Shown piece after piece: positions 1 through 12,700 of a stretch of 64,000 nucleotides of DNA. Below the pieces are notes generated by a model. The model did no database searches. It was given only the letters and a program-made list of their open reading frames with translations, and was not told the origin of the DNA. A program made the translations under genes and the position numbers. Source of the stretch: Gnetum montanum (lineage: Eukaryota > Streptophyta > Gnetopsida > Gnetales > Gnetaceae); the NCBI GenBank assembly GCA_015680685.1, contig MNCI01027100.1, positions 446,911 to 510,910 on the forward strand, in the 5' to 3' direction. Numbering within the stretch: the first letter of the stretch is position 1; every line of letters begins with the position of its first letter.

Positions 1-2116
1 TCACTTAGAGAAATCGGATGTTGCACATAATATTTATAAGGGTTAGGCTGTCGGTAAGGGTACTGATGTTTCGATGATGGCATCCCCCATGATTATGGGT
101 ATTGCCACTGCTGATGCTGTCCGATGGGCTGTGGTGGAGTTCCACTTGGATAATATGTTAGTGGTTGGTGGAACTGCCTTGGGTTACCTTGTGGATAAGG
201 TAACCTTAAGGTGTTTGCTGTTGGTTGAGTCTTGGATTAAGTGCATACACCCCAGACTCCTGTAGATGTGAGATGATGGAGCAACATCCCTTAGGATGGT
301 CATAATGGCAGATCTCACATCCACCGTCATCGTTTGAATCTGAATCCACAACCACATCAGAGTTAGTGATTTTTCCCTTACCCTTGTTATGTGTAGGGCT
401 TAAATCTCTTCACTTTTTCTTACCTTTGTCCCTACTTTGTTCTACCTTAGACTCTTCTACAATTTTTAAGATAGTTTCAATTTTAGAGTCTAAGGAACTC
501 CACACATCATCTACCTTAGCCACTATTTCAGTTGTGAGTTTTTGAAGCGGCAAGGTCTTTCTGTTCAACAACTCTTCGAGTGGTGACTCATCCTCTTCAT
601 CACAAAATTTTACTCCCTTCTTTCGAAGGGAGGGATCATGGTTATACTCTTATGCACTTTTCCTTTTGCGTAGCTCATCCTCTTCTTTTGCTACTTGCTC
701 CAACAAGCTACGCACTTCATGGGCTCTAAGTTGTGAGAGTCTCCCTTAGGCGTAAGTCCCAAGGGTTCTTCTAGTTTCATGCCTTAGCCCATCCACGATG
801 TGGCGAAGCTGATCCCATTGAGCGTACCCATGGCCTGGGCAACGATGTAACAATGTGTAGTAGTGGGCCATGGTAGCATCCAAGGGTTCATATGTACCTT
901 GCTTCCATCCTTGGATCTTCTTACACAAATTGGACACTCTAGAGTATGTGTGATACTTTTCGTTGAACAATTTTAGCATTGTACTCTACCTCCTGATGGT
1001 TTCCGGTTCTAAGGACCGGTACCGGCTCTCTTCTTCTTTGGTGAGTGTCCTTGGGAACAAGTTAAGTTTTTTCCACTCATTTTCTATATTCTGCAAGGCA
1101 CAGGCATTGTGGAATGCCCGTAAATGATTTTGCAGATCAGCACTGTACTCCCCTTCGAATTGTGGGATATTGTTCATGTCTAAACGTTTGATTCGACTAT
1201 CTTTCAAATGCCTTGTGGGAATCCTAACTACCTCCGTTATGTCAAACATACTTTCGGTTGCAAGTAGGAGCTTGTCATGATCATCTCTTTCATGATGCCT
1301 ATGATGTCTACGTTGTTCCCTACTCTCCCTACATCCTTGCCCTTTTCCTCTCTCTCGACTTTCCTATTGAGGGCTTTCGTCTTTCTTACTTTTATCCTCA
1401 CCTTTATGTTCATGGTGGCTGTGCCCAGATGTGGAAGGAGAGGGTGAGTGATGTGAAGAAGGGGAACCATCGCCATGACAATGTTTCTTGCCTTGTCTTC
1501 GGCTGCTATGGCCCCGATCGTGGTGACGATTTAAGTGCTCGTCCTTGGCATAAGTGGTTGTTCCCTTTGTGAACAGTTGGTGTTCACGGGCATCAGAACC
1601 AGGGATATGTATCATTGATCATATGTTCTGATACCCTTCCTCCTCACCATCGTTAGGAGGAGGAAGATCGTTTGCTAAAGAACCCGTGATAAGGGGTTCC
1701 TCATCTTCTATTTCACTAAGGACGTGCAAGACCTTGCCCTTCAACAGTGCATGCTGACTCTCCTACCTTAAGTCTCTCATATGTTGGGCATCTATGGGAT
1801 AATAATCCCTCATGTCAAAATCTTCCACAATGTATTCAGCAAATAATTCAGTCATGCCAATCTGTGCCAAGGCACGGAAAAGCATGCGAGAGATTGATCG
1901 GTCTAGGGGTAACACAATGTTACCTTGCAAATCTCTCCATCACAGCTGTTCGTCTTGATGGAGAATAAAAGTAAAATTAGGGATATACTCATTGGGATGA
2001 GTATATGTCATCTTATATTGTTTAGGACTTGGCTGATTTTGGTTATGTGTTTTATGTTGTCGACTATCTCGTGTATGGTCCTTAGGTGGTGAGTTGCTCT
2101 TATGAGAAGAAGGCAT
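1..2116 (-). pseudogene. gag: gag of element A, broken and 3'-truncated by window
   Basis: The frame starts at the ATG complementary to 2114-2116 with a Ser/His/Lys-rich leader. A segment then reads FILHQDEQL and GNIVLP, which is shared with B, C and D. The gag core lies at about 746-1249, with NNIPQFEG, an LFPRTL motif and IQGWKQG. It is followed by a charged region and a short Cys-His knuckle at about 281-319, spaced CX2CX3HX3C, then a Pro/Gln/Tyr-rich tail. Gag would form the RNA-binding particle shell. In-frame stops (for example after DEQL, where Arg is TGA) and frameshifts near 975 and 1250 show it is dead. Confidence 0.8.
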
Positions 2117-2238
2117 TTTTAATCGGTGTGCTAATTTACCATTATATAATTTTTATCTTGTTTAACCTAAAGGTTTGTTAAGGCTCACAATGATGTGAGT
2201 GATATCCCATATGTTCTATTCAGTGCACAAACACTTAG

Positions 2239-2256
2239 TCCCCGGCAACGGTGCCA
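2239..2256 (-). promoter_or_regulatory. tRNA-Asp primer-binding site of element A
   Basis: The plus strand reads TCCCCGGCAACGGTGCCA, the 3' end of plant tRNA-Asp with one change (GGTGCC for GGCGCC). The minus strand therefore carries the complementary primer-binding site. One spacer base separates it from the LTR at 2258. It fixes the orientation of A. Confidence 0.9.
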
Positions 2257-2257
2257 A

Positions 2258-2991
2258 TGATAAGTGGCGAGGTACCTCTACACTCAACCATACGAAACGA
2301 GCGTAGCACGCGCGATTCGGTCGAACTCCGTAGACTAAATGCCTAAACGCCCCATGAAACACTTGGGGTTAATCATTCGTTGTCTTCCCAGACTTACTTG
2401 TNNNNNNNNNNNNNNNNNNNNNNNNNNNNNNNNNNNNNNNNNNNNNNNNNNNNNNNNNNNNNNNNNNNNNNNNNNNNNNNNNNNNNNNNNNNNNNNNNNN
2501 NNNNNNNNNNNNNNNNNNNNNNNNNNNNNNNNNNNNNNNNNNNNNNNNNNNNNNNNNNNNNNNNNNNNNNNNNNNNNNNNNNNNNNNNNNNNNNNNNNNN
2601 NNNNNNNNNNNNNNNNNNNNNNNNNNNNNNNNNNNNNNNNNNNNNNNNNNNNNNNNNNNNNNNNNNNNNNCAAGTCATACTCATGCCGCGCTAATGCAGG
2701 TAATAAATAACAGGTAATAAATCCTATTCCATGCACTACAAGGTTTATCCACAAAGCTCATCTTTATTGCCTTACACAACTTGCGTTCAGGTACAAAGCT
2801 GCTCGAATAAAGATCCGTTCACTTGGGGACTCCTACTACGGGCACATGGAAAATATTCCATCTCTGGAGTGATCAAACTGCCAGAGTTTTCCTACTTTAA
2901 GCCTAGGATGGGAAACAAGGGGAGTGTCGCCTCTTATTTATAGATTTGGCGACAGATCGTGATATCGCGTACGCGATATCGCATCTTATCA
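2258..2991 (-). repeat. 5' LTR of element A
   Basis: The termini are TGATAAG and CTTATCA. The LTR matches the other LTRs in the window. It has a TATA box read leftward at about 2935-2942 (plus strand TTATTTATAG). Upstream of it in element sense are two palindromic GCGATATCGC-type motifs at about 2960-2983. A polyadenylation signal (AATAAAG in element sense) lies near 2763-2770. It contains the assembly gap. Confidence 0.85.
2402..2670. other. Assembly gap (269 N)
   Basis: This is a run of undetermined bases inside the 5' LTR of element A. All apparent frames across it are artefacts. A single N also occurs at 8502. Repeats of this kind are typical places for assembly breaks. Confidence 0.99.
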
Positions 2992-4534
2992 GCTTGGTAT
3001 TCTTGAAACCAAGGAAAGATTTAAATGGATTGAAAAGGATGTGACTTTAATGGTTTCGTCGCATTTGTGTTGGCTATTCTCTTAGGTACTTGGATGTTTT
3101 TCATAGGTTTTCCACCATTTTGCTATTGACCAATATTGGGAAGTCAGCTAAGTCAAATAAGTCTTTGCATGGTGTGGTTCTCATGCAAAAAAAATAAAAA
3201 ATAGTGAGAATTCAAAGCACACCCCTAAGACATAATAAAGAAACATTGGCTACAAACACTAGTTATGGCACTGGAAAGACATGTTACCCATGCCTGAAGG
3301 TTCCCTCTAACTAAGGCCCTTTTCTAGCTTCCTGCTCCTCTGTTCTTTCTCTTGTTGGAATGGTGGCAGCTCTGTGGATGCATTCTTGTTGCTTTAGGAG
3401 GATGGGTTGGTCAAGTATGTCGATGCGAGGTCACTGGATGTGGTTAGTCTTAAATTAGGATTTGGAATGAATATTATTAAGTCACCTTAATCACATAATA
3501 CACAAGGGACTTTACACAACCTTGATTTTGGGATTCCATTCCATTCCATTCTCTCTTTCCGTATTGCTTTCCATATTCCACCTCATTGCTGATTTTATGA
3601 TTAGTCTATATCTTGGTTGATGCATTGTTATTCTTTGATAAACTCTAGTGGGTAAGTTCTTAGCCATTCTTTCCATATGTCATTCTTAGAGCCTATCGAC
3701 TCTTTGGTTTGTAGGTTTGTCAACGCATAAAGGGCATGAGCCTACTTTGGGAGGGACCCACTCGCATTCCTTTTTGGTGAAATTGTTAAGCTTTCTTCCT
3801 TAAACATTTCCTGTAATCAACTATTTCTTGTTTCACCCCATCAATGACATCCATTTTTGTTTTTTCTTAATGGCTTCACTGTTGTTAGTTCTCTCATCTT
3901 TCTTATTCTTTCGATTTCCATCTTATTTCTACCAGAGGTTCACTCTTAGTCGTGGGGGTCCCCGTTGTAAAATTTTTTTGCATTCCATTACTTATCTCAC
4001 CCCTACACCTTGGGAAGTTATTAGTTACAAATCCCTAACCCAGTATTTGCCATACCCACAACCTAGCCAGTGTGCTTCATATTGAGGCAAGGTATTAATT
4101 GCATTATATCTTATCTATCCTTGCTAATTCATGACTATGTTGTGTGTGCAGATGGTGATCACATAAACAATGGACTGGGGTAGGAGGGAGCACTCAAGAT
4201 GGATTAGAGCTAGAGCATTTATGCAAGGAATGAGCTTGATCATGTGGCCATGAATGAATAACGGTGTGCACAAATTTGACAGCGGCAGCAATCTGCCTCA
4301 TTTTCTTTTCTCTCTCTCTCTTTCTCTCTTTAAGCTGTCAAATGAGGGTCTGGATGTCATCAATGAACAGTGTACACCACAATGGTTGTGAACACCAATG
4401 TTGTAATATGTATGTGGATCCGTTCACCAGGCACTTTGAGTCTATCACTTCATGTCACTGTCAGTTGTCGCTTAGTCAATAATCCTATACCTTCCCAATA
4501 TTTTGTAAGGAACTCGAGGACGAGTTTTTATTTA

Positions 4535-4546
4535 GTCGTGGGGGTA
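4535..4546 (+). promoter_or_regulatory. Polypurine tract of element G
   Basis: The sequence GTCGTGGGGGTA directly precedes the 3' LTR. The same GGGGGTA signature precedes the 3' LTRs of D and E and, in reverse, follows the left LTRs of B and C. It primes plus-strand DNA synthesis in this class. Confidence 0.75.
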
Positions 4547-5381
4547 TAATGAGTCGCAATATCAGATCCATGATATTAGGTCCATGATATCGGAGCTCAC
4601 TAAGCGATATCGAACACCCGATATCGGAACCTATCTCATTGCCTATAAATAAGAGACTGGGGCACTTGGTTTGGCAATTAGTTTCTTAGTCCCTTACCTA
4701 AACTCTTGCAGTTTTTCCTTTCTAGAGTTAGAATTATTTCTAAGTGCCCGAAGTAGGAGTCATAAAGTGAACGGATCTTTATTCGAGCATTGTGTACTTG
4801 AGCACACCTTGTGTCCGGAAATAAAGACGAACTTTGTGATAAACCTTGCAACATCCAGAATAGCGTATTTATTACATTTAATGTTAATTAGAGTTAGTTC
4901 ACACTTTCATTAGTTAATTGATGTTGTTTTTATAGAGTTATTAATCTTTAAAAAGTAAGTACACTCAATATGACCACTTCGAGCATACGTGGAACACTTG
5001 ATAACCCAGTAACGACTAGCATTTGGTAATCCCAGTAGTGTTACACTAGTTTAGGATGTGTCTAGCAAGTGGGAGTAGATGCTAGTATTATGACTAGCTA
5101 GAGCATAATTGATTAGTTAAATTAAATTAGTTACTTACTTATTTCATCTCTCGATTTTAAGTACTAGGAACATAAAACATAAAAAACCATAAAAATCACA
5201 TACCTCAGGTTTACTTAACTATACAATTGTGTTGTACAAGTAAGCTTGGGAAGACAACAATTACATAACCCATCCTTGTTTTGTGAAGGCGCATAAGCAC
5301 TTAGTCCTTGGAGTTTGACCAGATCTTGTGTGAACACTCGTATTCGAATGGTTGGACGTAGGGGTACCTCGTCGCTCATCA
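4547..5381 (+). repeat. 3' LTR of element G
   Basis: The 835-bp LTR starts TAATGAG (decayed TGATGAG) and ends CTCATCA. Three GATATC motifs lie at about 4592-4636, ahead of a TATA box (CTATAAATAAG) near 4643. A polyadenylation signal AATAAAG lies near 4820. It ends with the conserved downstream segment shared by all LTRs in the window. The base after it begins CAAAC, a possible half of a TSD whose partner is outside. Confidence 0.85.
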
Positions 5382-7377
5382 CAAACCTTTAGGTGTCTTT
5401 TGATGGGGTGTTTGGAATGTACCCAAATTGGGGTTCACACACTTGATTAAAGTTGACATAGTGGGGCAAGTTATAAGATGTGGTTAATTGATAAGAAATT
5501 GGCCCACTATGGCACCTACGACCGTAAGATGGTATGCAAGGATTAATATGTCTCCCTATGTGGTTATATTCATTGGGCTGCATGGTAGTTGGAGTATTGA
5601 TTGATGGCCCTAATAAGGGAACAAGAGGCATTGTGTTTGAGGAGGAAGATGCATTACAATGCTAGATTTGTGCTGGGTTGGAGGATGCAGTGGTTTTGGA
5701 AGCGTGCTATCTCTTTCTTTGGCTGTGCCTAAAGAAAGGATGCTTTCGACGTTGTGAAGGATTACTGTGGTTGACAACAGTAGCACAAGTAACATTTGTG
5801 GGTTGATGTTGTGGTGCAAACCCTTCTATCACAACTGGTAGCGATGTAGAAGGATGTGAAGGATGAGAACATTGAGGGTGAGAAGAAGTGAAAGGCACAT
5901 GAAGTGGTGATCTTGTTGGAGAGGACATGGATTGATAGTATTTAGGAGAATGATAACGAAGTGGTGAGATAGAGGATGTTGACCCAATTGGGAAAATAGG
6001 ATGTTGAACCTGATAAGCGCTTGGGTTCAGATGGTATGAAGGGTGTGACCAATTTAAGGGTGGCCTCCCCCACAACTGGGAGTTTTGCCACTGTGATTGA
6101 ACCCGATATTTTTGTACGAACTCTGGATGTAACATTCCTTCCCAATGCTCATGTAAATGTGACAATATTGGGGATTGACCTTTGGGGTGATCGTACAGGC
6201 AAATGCTACATTAATATGCATGATTAACAGTTGAGTTCTTATCCTTATCCTCTTCAACCCTTCTTTATGACCATGTAGTGGTGTTCTGTCCTGTTTCTTC
6301 ATTTGTCATGGTTCTACCTTTAATAGTGTTGGCATATTCTCCACATCTTTCATGTATCCATTCCATCATCTTATTGATCTTTGCCTTAATTTCATCTAGT
6401 GATTGTAGTATTGGCAGAGATGATTCCACCTCCTTGAAGTGAGTTGATTTCTCCTCTTCATGATCATGGACCTTTGCTATTTTGAGATTTTGGTCCTATT
6501 GAGAGCTTTCAACATTCTCCCATTTAGCCATTTCTCCTTCTTTTTTTGCTACCAGCTTAATAAGCTCTTGGAATTGGTGGGTTCTTAGCTCGTATAATTG
6601 ACCTCGGGCATACATCCCTAGGGTCTCCCTTATTTGATTATGGGGCCCATCCATGATGTGGTACATTTGCTTTTCATTGGAGAATCCATGGCCTTGGCAA
6701 TTATTTAAGAATGAATAGGGTCTCCCTTATTTCATTACGGAGCCCATCCATGATGTGGTACATTTGCTTTTCCTCGAAGAATCCATGGCCTTAACAATTA
6801 TTTAATAATAAATAGTATCTTCCTAGGCCATGTCCAAGGGTTTATGTTTTCCCTGTTTTCACTCTTGGATTTGTCTCCTCAAGGCTGATACTCTTGCACA
6901 AGTTTGATATCTTTTAGTGAAGAGTTCTACCATTGTCGGCCAACGTCAAATTGATTTTGGTCTTAAGGACCTGTACCATACTTTTTCTCGGCCAACAAGT
7001 GTCGTAGGAAAGAGCTTAAGTTTTTTGCCATCCATTATCAATATTGTTCCATACACAGGCATCATGGAAGGCTTGTAAATGATGCTATGGATCAAAATCA
7101 TTCCCCCTGAAAACTTGGAAAAGTTGTTTAAATCAAGTCTGGGTAGATGGCTTTCCTTGCGATGCCTGGGGGAAATTCAAATAGCCTCTTGTATATGCAT
7201 TAGGCTCATAGTGCCCAGCAAGGGTTCATCATCACTAGGTAGGTTATGGAATTGTGAATTGAGACGATGTTATCTTTGTTTATGTACATCGGAGATCCCT
7301 GCATCAGATTGAGTACTTGAAACATCGTCTTCATCATCATATAATTTGTTGGTTCTCTAATGAATTACCTTACTAGT
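5382..7377 (-). pseudogene. gag: gag of element H, broken, divergent from the others
   Basis: The start codon is the complement of 14244-14246, on the far side of element B. The body is here: a weak gag core (about 6560-7110, LQAFHDACV) and a Pro/Ser/His-rich tail (5707-6165, ending near RRKHPFF). A further tail at 5389-5631 is interrupted before the protease by element G. There are many stops and a 97-bp tandem duplication. The FILHQDEQL segment seen early in the gag of A, C and D is not seen here, so H belongs to a separate branch. Confidence 0.7.
6620..6813. repeat. 97-bp tandem duplication in gag of H
   Basis: Two adjacent copies begin AGGGTCTCCCTTATTT at 6620 and 6717. They carry the same CCATCCATGATGTGGTACAT block with a few differences. 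Ninety-seven bases is not a multiple of three, so the duplication alone shifts the frame. Confidence 0.85.
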
Positions 7378-8190
7378 TGATGAGCGGCGAGGTATCCCTA
7401 CACTCAACCATATGAATATGAGCGTTTCACGCACGATCCGATTGAACTCCAAGGACTAAGTGCTTACACGCCTTAATGGAACACTCAGGGTTAATCAATC
7501 ATTGTCTTCCCAAACTTACTTGTATTGTCATAGTTGTATGGTTAAGTAAGCTTGAGGTATATGATGTTTATAGCTTTTTGCCTTTTTATGTCTTCTGCTA
7601 ATAAAGGAAAGGAGAGAGAACTAAGTGACTAACTTACATTAACTATTCATTAACTAAGTTCTAAATGTTCCTAACACTAGTATCTGTTCCCACTTGTAGT
7701 ACACATTTGCCATGCACATCTTGAACCAATGCAACGCTGCTGGGATTACCAAACACTAATCGTTACTGGGTTACCAAGCGCTACATGCATGCTCGAAGTA
7801 GTGATACTGAGTGTATTTAACTAAGGAGGTTGAGGGTTGATAAAGATATTAATTAACTAGAAAAAAATTTAAACATTCAAAAATAATTAATTACTATTTA
7901 AATTAATCTATATGACTTAATCTATATGCTTCAAGGTTTATCATAAAGTTCATCTTTATTGTCGTACACAAATGTGTGCTCAGGTACAAATAGCTCGAAT
8001 AAAGATCCGTTCACTCTATGACTCCTACTGCGGGCACATACAAATAATTCTAACTCTGGAATAATAAAACTACAAGAGTTTCGCTAAGGGTCTAAGTCTT
8101 ACTACTTTGAACAAAGGGCACCGCCTCTTATTTATAGAAGATGAGGTAGGACACGATATCATGTGACGGATGCGATATCGCAACTCATCA
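7378..8190 (-). repeat. 3' LTR (left) of element B
   Basis: The 813-bp LTR runs TGATGAG to CTCATCA. The TATA box (plus strand TTATTTATAG) is at about 8127-8137, with GATATC-type motifs beyond it at about 8155-8180. It pairs with the LTR at 13409-14208. Confidence 0.92.
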
Positions 8191-8203
8191 TACCCCCATG
8201 ACT
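8191..8203 (-). promoter_or_regulatory. Polypurine tract of element B
   Basis: The plus strand TACCCCCATGAC directly follows the left LTR. On the element strand this is a purine-rich CATGGGGGTA abutting the 3' LTR, the same signature as in C, D, E and G. Confidence 0.75.
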
Positions 8204-9779
8204 AAATGAAAACTCATCCTCAAGTTTCTTACAAAATATTGGTAAGGTATGGGACTATTAACTTGAATGACAACTAATGGTGAATAGGATGACGTGTGAA
8301 TGGATCAATCATTACAATACATGGCAACATTAGTGTTCATAACAACAAGAGTAAACACTATACACAATTGACATCCAACCTTATTTGGCAGTTGAGAGAG
8401 AAGAGAGAGAAAAGAAAGGGGAAGACGTGTTGCTGCCGATGCCAAGATTGCACCTTCCATTATCCATCCATGAGCGCACCATCAATCTTGTTCCTTGCAC
8501 ANAAGAAACAACGACAACGCTAATAAAATGGATGTCAGAAGTGGGAATGAACAAAACAAATGTTGATTGTGAAAATGTTTAAGGGAAAGAGGTTAACTGA
8601 TGCACCAAATAGGAATGCTAGTGGATCCTCCCCAAAGCAGGCTCATGCCCTTTATGCCCTAACAAACCCACATTCAAAGAGTCTGTAGGCTCTGAAAATT
8701 TCATTTAGGAGCAAGAGTTAATGTCTTAACCACAAGAATTCACCAAAAAGAAAACAATCCATCAACCAAAATATAGACTACTGATACAACCAGCAGTGAG
8801 GTGGAAAATGGAGAAAGAATGATGAGAAGAAGAGATTGGAATGGAGCCCCAGGAATAAGGTGGTGTACAGCACCTTGTGTATTTATGGTTAATGTGACTA
8901 AGTAGATCTCATTCCAAATCTAGCCTCAAACAATCCACATCTAGTGACTTAGAAGTAATACACTTGGCCAATCCATCCACTTGAAGTAACAGGAATGCTT
9001 CTGCCAAAGAGTCACCACCATTTCGAGGAAACGAGAAAGGGAAAAGTAGGAAGTGAAAAAGGGCCTTAGTTAGAGGGAAAAAGGGACTTAGTTAGAGGGA
9101 ACATGTTTGTTTAGTTCCATAACTAGTGCTTGTAGCCCAGATTATTATTTTGTCTAAGGGGTGTGCTTTGAATTCTCACTTCTTTTTTTTTTGTGAAAAC
9201 CACACCATGCAAAGACTTATTTTTATTAGCTCAGCTTCCTAATAATGGAGCAATGTTAGAATGGTAAGGAAAACTCAAAAAGAAAACATGCAAGCACACA
9301 AGAGAATGGCTAGCACAAATGCATCAAATCCCCTTGAATTCACTCCCTTTTCAGTCCTTGCATCCTTCTTCAGTTTGAGAAATGCCCAGTCACCAATTTG
9401 TTAATAGTTTTATTATTAAGAAAGGGACTGTACAATTCCAAGCCAAGAGAGACCATAGAAATTTATAAATGCATGGATGACATGGACTCATTGCTTGTTA
9501 TATCAAAAGAACCATACCTTAGTATCAACATTATAACTCAAAGGTAAAAACCAAACATTAGCAATCAATAGAATACAGTTCATACCACCATTAGGAGCAC
9601 TTATTAGGTGACAAATCTAACAAAACAAACAAAGACAAAAACAAGAACAAACAAAACACACAAAGAAATGAAAAAGTATCAACGATGTTGCAAAACAATA
9701 ACAAGAAAAGTTAAAGAAATTTGTAAAACAAAAATGCGTAAAATAAAAACTTTAAGAAAAAGAACTAAGGGCCTCAATT
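8204..9779 (-). other. 3' non-coding region of element B
   Basis: No gene was found here. The region aligns with the 3' non-coding regions of G and C. It has a conserved block next to the polypurine tract, a segment near 8400-8470 with a purine-rich run (GAGAGAGAAGAG) shared with C, and the TTTGCATG stem-loop (plus strand about 9190-9215, partly decayed). The short frames here are not conserved as proteins. Confidence 0.7.
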
Positions 9780-12700
9780 GGTTAGCAGAGCTGGCCATCT
9801 CCCCCATGATTGAGTTGGAAGGGGGAAATCCAAAATAGTGAGCAAGGTCGTCCCTTCTCAAAGGTATTATGTGCATTGACTGTTCTAGATTCATGGTAAG
9901 GTTTGGTCTGTTGCACATTGACTAAAAATCTCTTGTTAAGGCTCTAGTCTAACTTTTTTAGGAGTTTCCAACTTCCCCCAGTTGATGTTTTCCAGGTTAA
10001 GGTTTGGAAGTTGGCGATGGACTTGCTCGAGTACATCTATGCTTCCGATGTAAGCACTAGTTATTTCCTCAATTAGTTCCATGCATGTTAGTGAGTTGCT
10101 CTCTTGATCAGCTATTAGCCATTGAGTGTCTCTTTGTTGTGTGGCTGCTGCATACAGAAACTTTTGTAGGTTAAGGTCTTTTGCACACCGGTTGCATGCA
10201 GGCAATGCTAAACTTTTCCCAACCCATGATCTCTGCACGCAATTGCACCCTGTATTATTGTATGCGATGCATGGAACCTTCTTCTTCTCGATCTTTCCAA
10301 AAGTATTCTCCTTAGATATTTCCAAGGAAAGATTGTGAATTCTTCAACGTGCATCTACAGTACTTAGCAATGCCCTTCCCATTATTATTAGGAAGTCCCC
10401 TTTATCATTATTCACTTGTATCACTAGGAAATCAATTGGGTATGACCACCCACACATAGTGGTAACAATGTCCTCCACCAGTCCCAAGGGGTCAGTGATG
10501 GACTCGTCAGCCAGCTCTAGATGAATATTGCTCTTCCTTAATGGAGGTAGGTTCCAAGCTTTGTACATCTCCTATGATATTAGGTTGACTTCGGAACCTG
10601 TGTTTAGAAGAGCTTTACATGGCTCATTCCCAGTGATTTGGAGATAGATTAGGGGGCTTCGAGGATCAGAGAATTTCTTGGGAAGGTGGCCAACCTTAAT
10701 CCAGTCAGTAACGACATGTGTTAACATAACCATATGCGTTGAACTCGGTGTTTGGTTTGAAGGGAGCTCTGAAGCCTTATTTGATGGGGAGGTGTTCGAA
10801 GGTTCAACCGCTTGTGGTTGTGAGGGCTTGGTTGGACTGTTGGTTCTGAAGAAAGGTCTTTTCTTCATACGGTTGTCAGCACCAACAGTGGGTTGAAGAT
10901 TCACAGCCCTCGTGGCATTGCGTTGTTGCAGTTGAGTAGGGAGTTCCCCTTGCATTACTGGAGCAAGTGGTAATGGAGCTATTGGTGTGAGAGTTGTGGA
11001 TGGATTTGAAGGATGGTATGTTTGTGGGTTATCTCCCCTAGGAGAAGGAGTTCTATAATACTCACGAGCTTGGTAGTGATGTTGTGGTGTAACATGATTA
11101 ATAGAGTCACGTGGAGAGATTGGATGCTGCACGTAGTAGCCATATGGGTCCAGTTGCCAGTAGGGGTATTGTTGCCTTGGTGGTGGCATCCCCCATGACT
11201 ATGGGTATTGCCACTATTGATTTTGCTCAACTAGTTGTGGTGGAGTTCCACTTCGATAATATGTTGAAGGTCAGTGGAACTGCCTTGGGTTACCTTGAGG
11301 ATAAGGTAACCGTCAGGGTGCTTGTCGTTTATTAAGTCGTGGGTTGAGTGCATACACCCCAGACTCTTGTAGATGTGAAATCATTGGGCAACATCCCTTA
11401 GGATGGTCGTATTAGCATATCTCACATCCATCATCATTGTCTGTGTCTGAATCCACAACCTCTTCCATGATGGCCATTTTTCCATTACCCTTATTACGTG
11501 CATTCTTCACTTTTCTCTTTTTCTTTTTGTCGTGGTCACTACCTCACTCCCTAGACTCCTCTACAATTTTAAGAATAGTTTTAAACCTACTATCCAGGGA
11601 GTCCACATTTGGTCTACCTTTGCTGATACTTCTGTTGTTAACTTTTGGAGTGGCAAAGTTTTCCTGTTCACCATCTCTTCGAGTGGTGACTCATCTTCCT
11701 CCTCACAAAATCTCACTCCTCTTTTTCAGAGGGAAGGCTCTCAATTGTACTCTTCTGTACTTTCTTTCTTTCGTAGCTCACCTTCTTCTTTGGCTACTTT
11801 CTCTAGCAATTTATGAATTTGATGAGACCTAAGCTTTGATAATCTTCCTTGGGCATACATTCCAAGGGTTCTTCTTGTTTCATGCCTAATTCCATCCATG
11901 AGATGGTGTAGTTGATCCCGTTGCGAATAACCATGGCTAGGGCAACGATGTAACAGTGCGTAATAGCGGCCCATGACAGCATCCAAGGGTTCATGATTTC
12001 CTTGCTTCCATCCTTGGATTTGCTTTCGCAGGTTAGACACTCGGGAGTACGTTTGGTACTTATCATTATATAGTTCTAACATTGTACTTCACCTCTGAAT
12101 GGATTCCTATTCTAAGGATCGGTACCAGCTTTCAACTTCTTTCACTAGTGTCCTTGGAAACAACTTTACTTTTTGCCATTCGTTTTCTATGTTCAGCAAG
12201 GCACATGCATCGTGGAATGCTTGTAAATAATTTTGACGATCAGCATTGTATCCCCCTTCAAATTGTGGGATGTTGTTCATGTCTAGCCTCTTGATCCTAC
12301 TATCCTTTTGGTGCTTTATTGGAACTCTTACGACCTCCGTTATATTTAGCATGCTTCTAGTTGCGAGTAGGGGTTCTTTGTGATCGTCTCGTTCATAGCG
12401 TGTATGGTGTATATGTGATTTCCTACTCACCCTTCTTTTATGCCTTGATTCTTTAGAATACCCTCGTCCTCATTCTCGACTATCTTGTCAATGTTTTTCA
12501 CTTTGTTTTCCCTTATCCTCATGATTGCTTTCCCTATTACTACGTCCGAACATTGAAGGACAGGGTGAAGGTGATGATGAAGGTGAAGAAGAAGGAGAAC
12601 CATCACCATGACAATTTTTTCTACCTTCTCTTCGATGGTCTTAGCCTTGATCGTGATCACGATCAGAACGTCCACCCTTATCGTGTGTTTGTGTTCCTTA

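Larger units (their letters stand above)
1..2991 (-). mobile_element. Element A: Athila/Tat-like Ty3/gypsy LTR retrotransposon, left part outside window
   Basis: Reading leftward from 2991, the sequence shows a 5' LTR, a tRNA-Asp primer-binding site, a short leader and a gag-like frame that reaches the window edge. Protease, pol and the 3' LTR, if present, lie outside. The right boundary is the LTR terminus CTTATCA at 2991, the inverted match of TGATAAG at 2258. The bases after 2991 match the 3' non-coding region of element G in the opposite orientation, so A appears inserted in G. A TSD cannot be checked because the left end is missing. The group is assigned from gag similarity to the other elements here and from the tRNA-Asp primer site used by Athila/Tat elements. 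Confidence 0.85.
2992..5381 (+). mobile_element. Element G: 3' part of a plus-strand gypsy element
   Basis: This stretch holds the 3' non-coding region (2992-4534), polypurine tract and 3' LTR of an element interrupted by A. The non-coding part aligns by eye with the equivalent regions of B, C, D and E. It includes a TTTGCATG...CATGCAAA stem-loop at about 3163-3188 and a ~60-bp block just before the polypurine tract. Unlike D and E, there is no extra frame between stem-loop and LTR. Its gag and pol, if any, lie left of the window. The right junction abuts gag remains of element H, so G appears inserted in H. Confidence 0.8.

Noticed and set aside
2239-2256. Part of a tRNA-Asp gene
   Set aside because: Only the 18 bases of the 3' end are present, always one base from an LTR, which is the pattern of a primer-binding site.
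2335-2754. Open frames across the run of N
   Set aside because: They exist only because unknown bases contain no stops; the place is inside an LTR.
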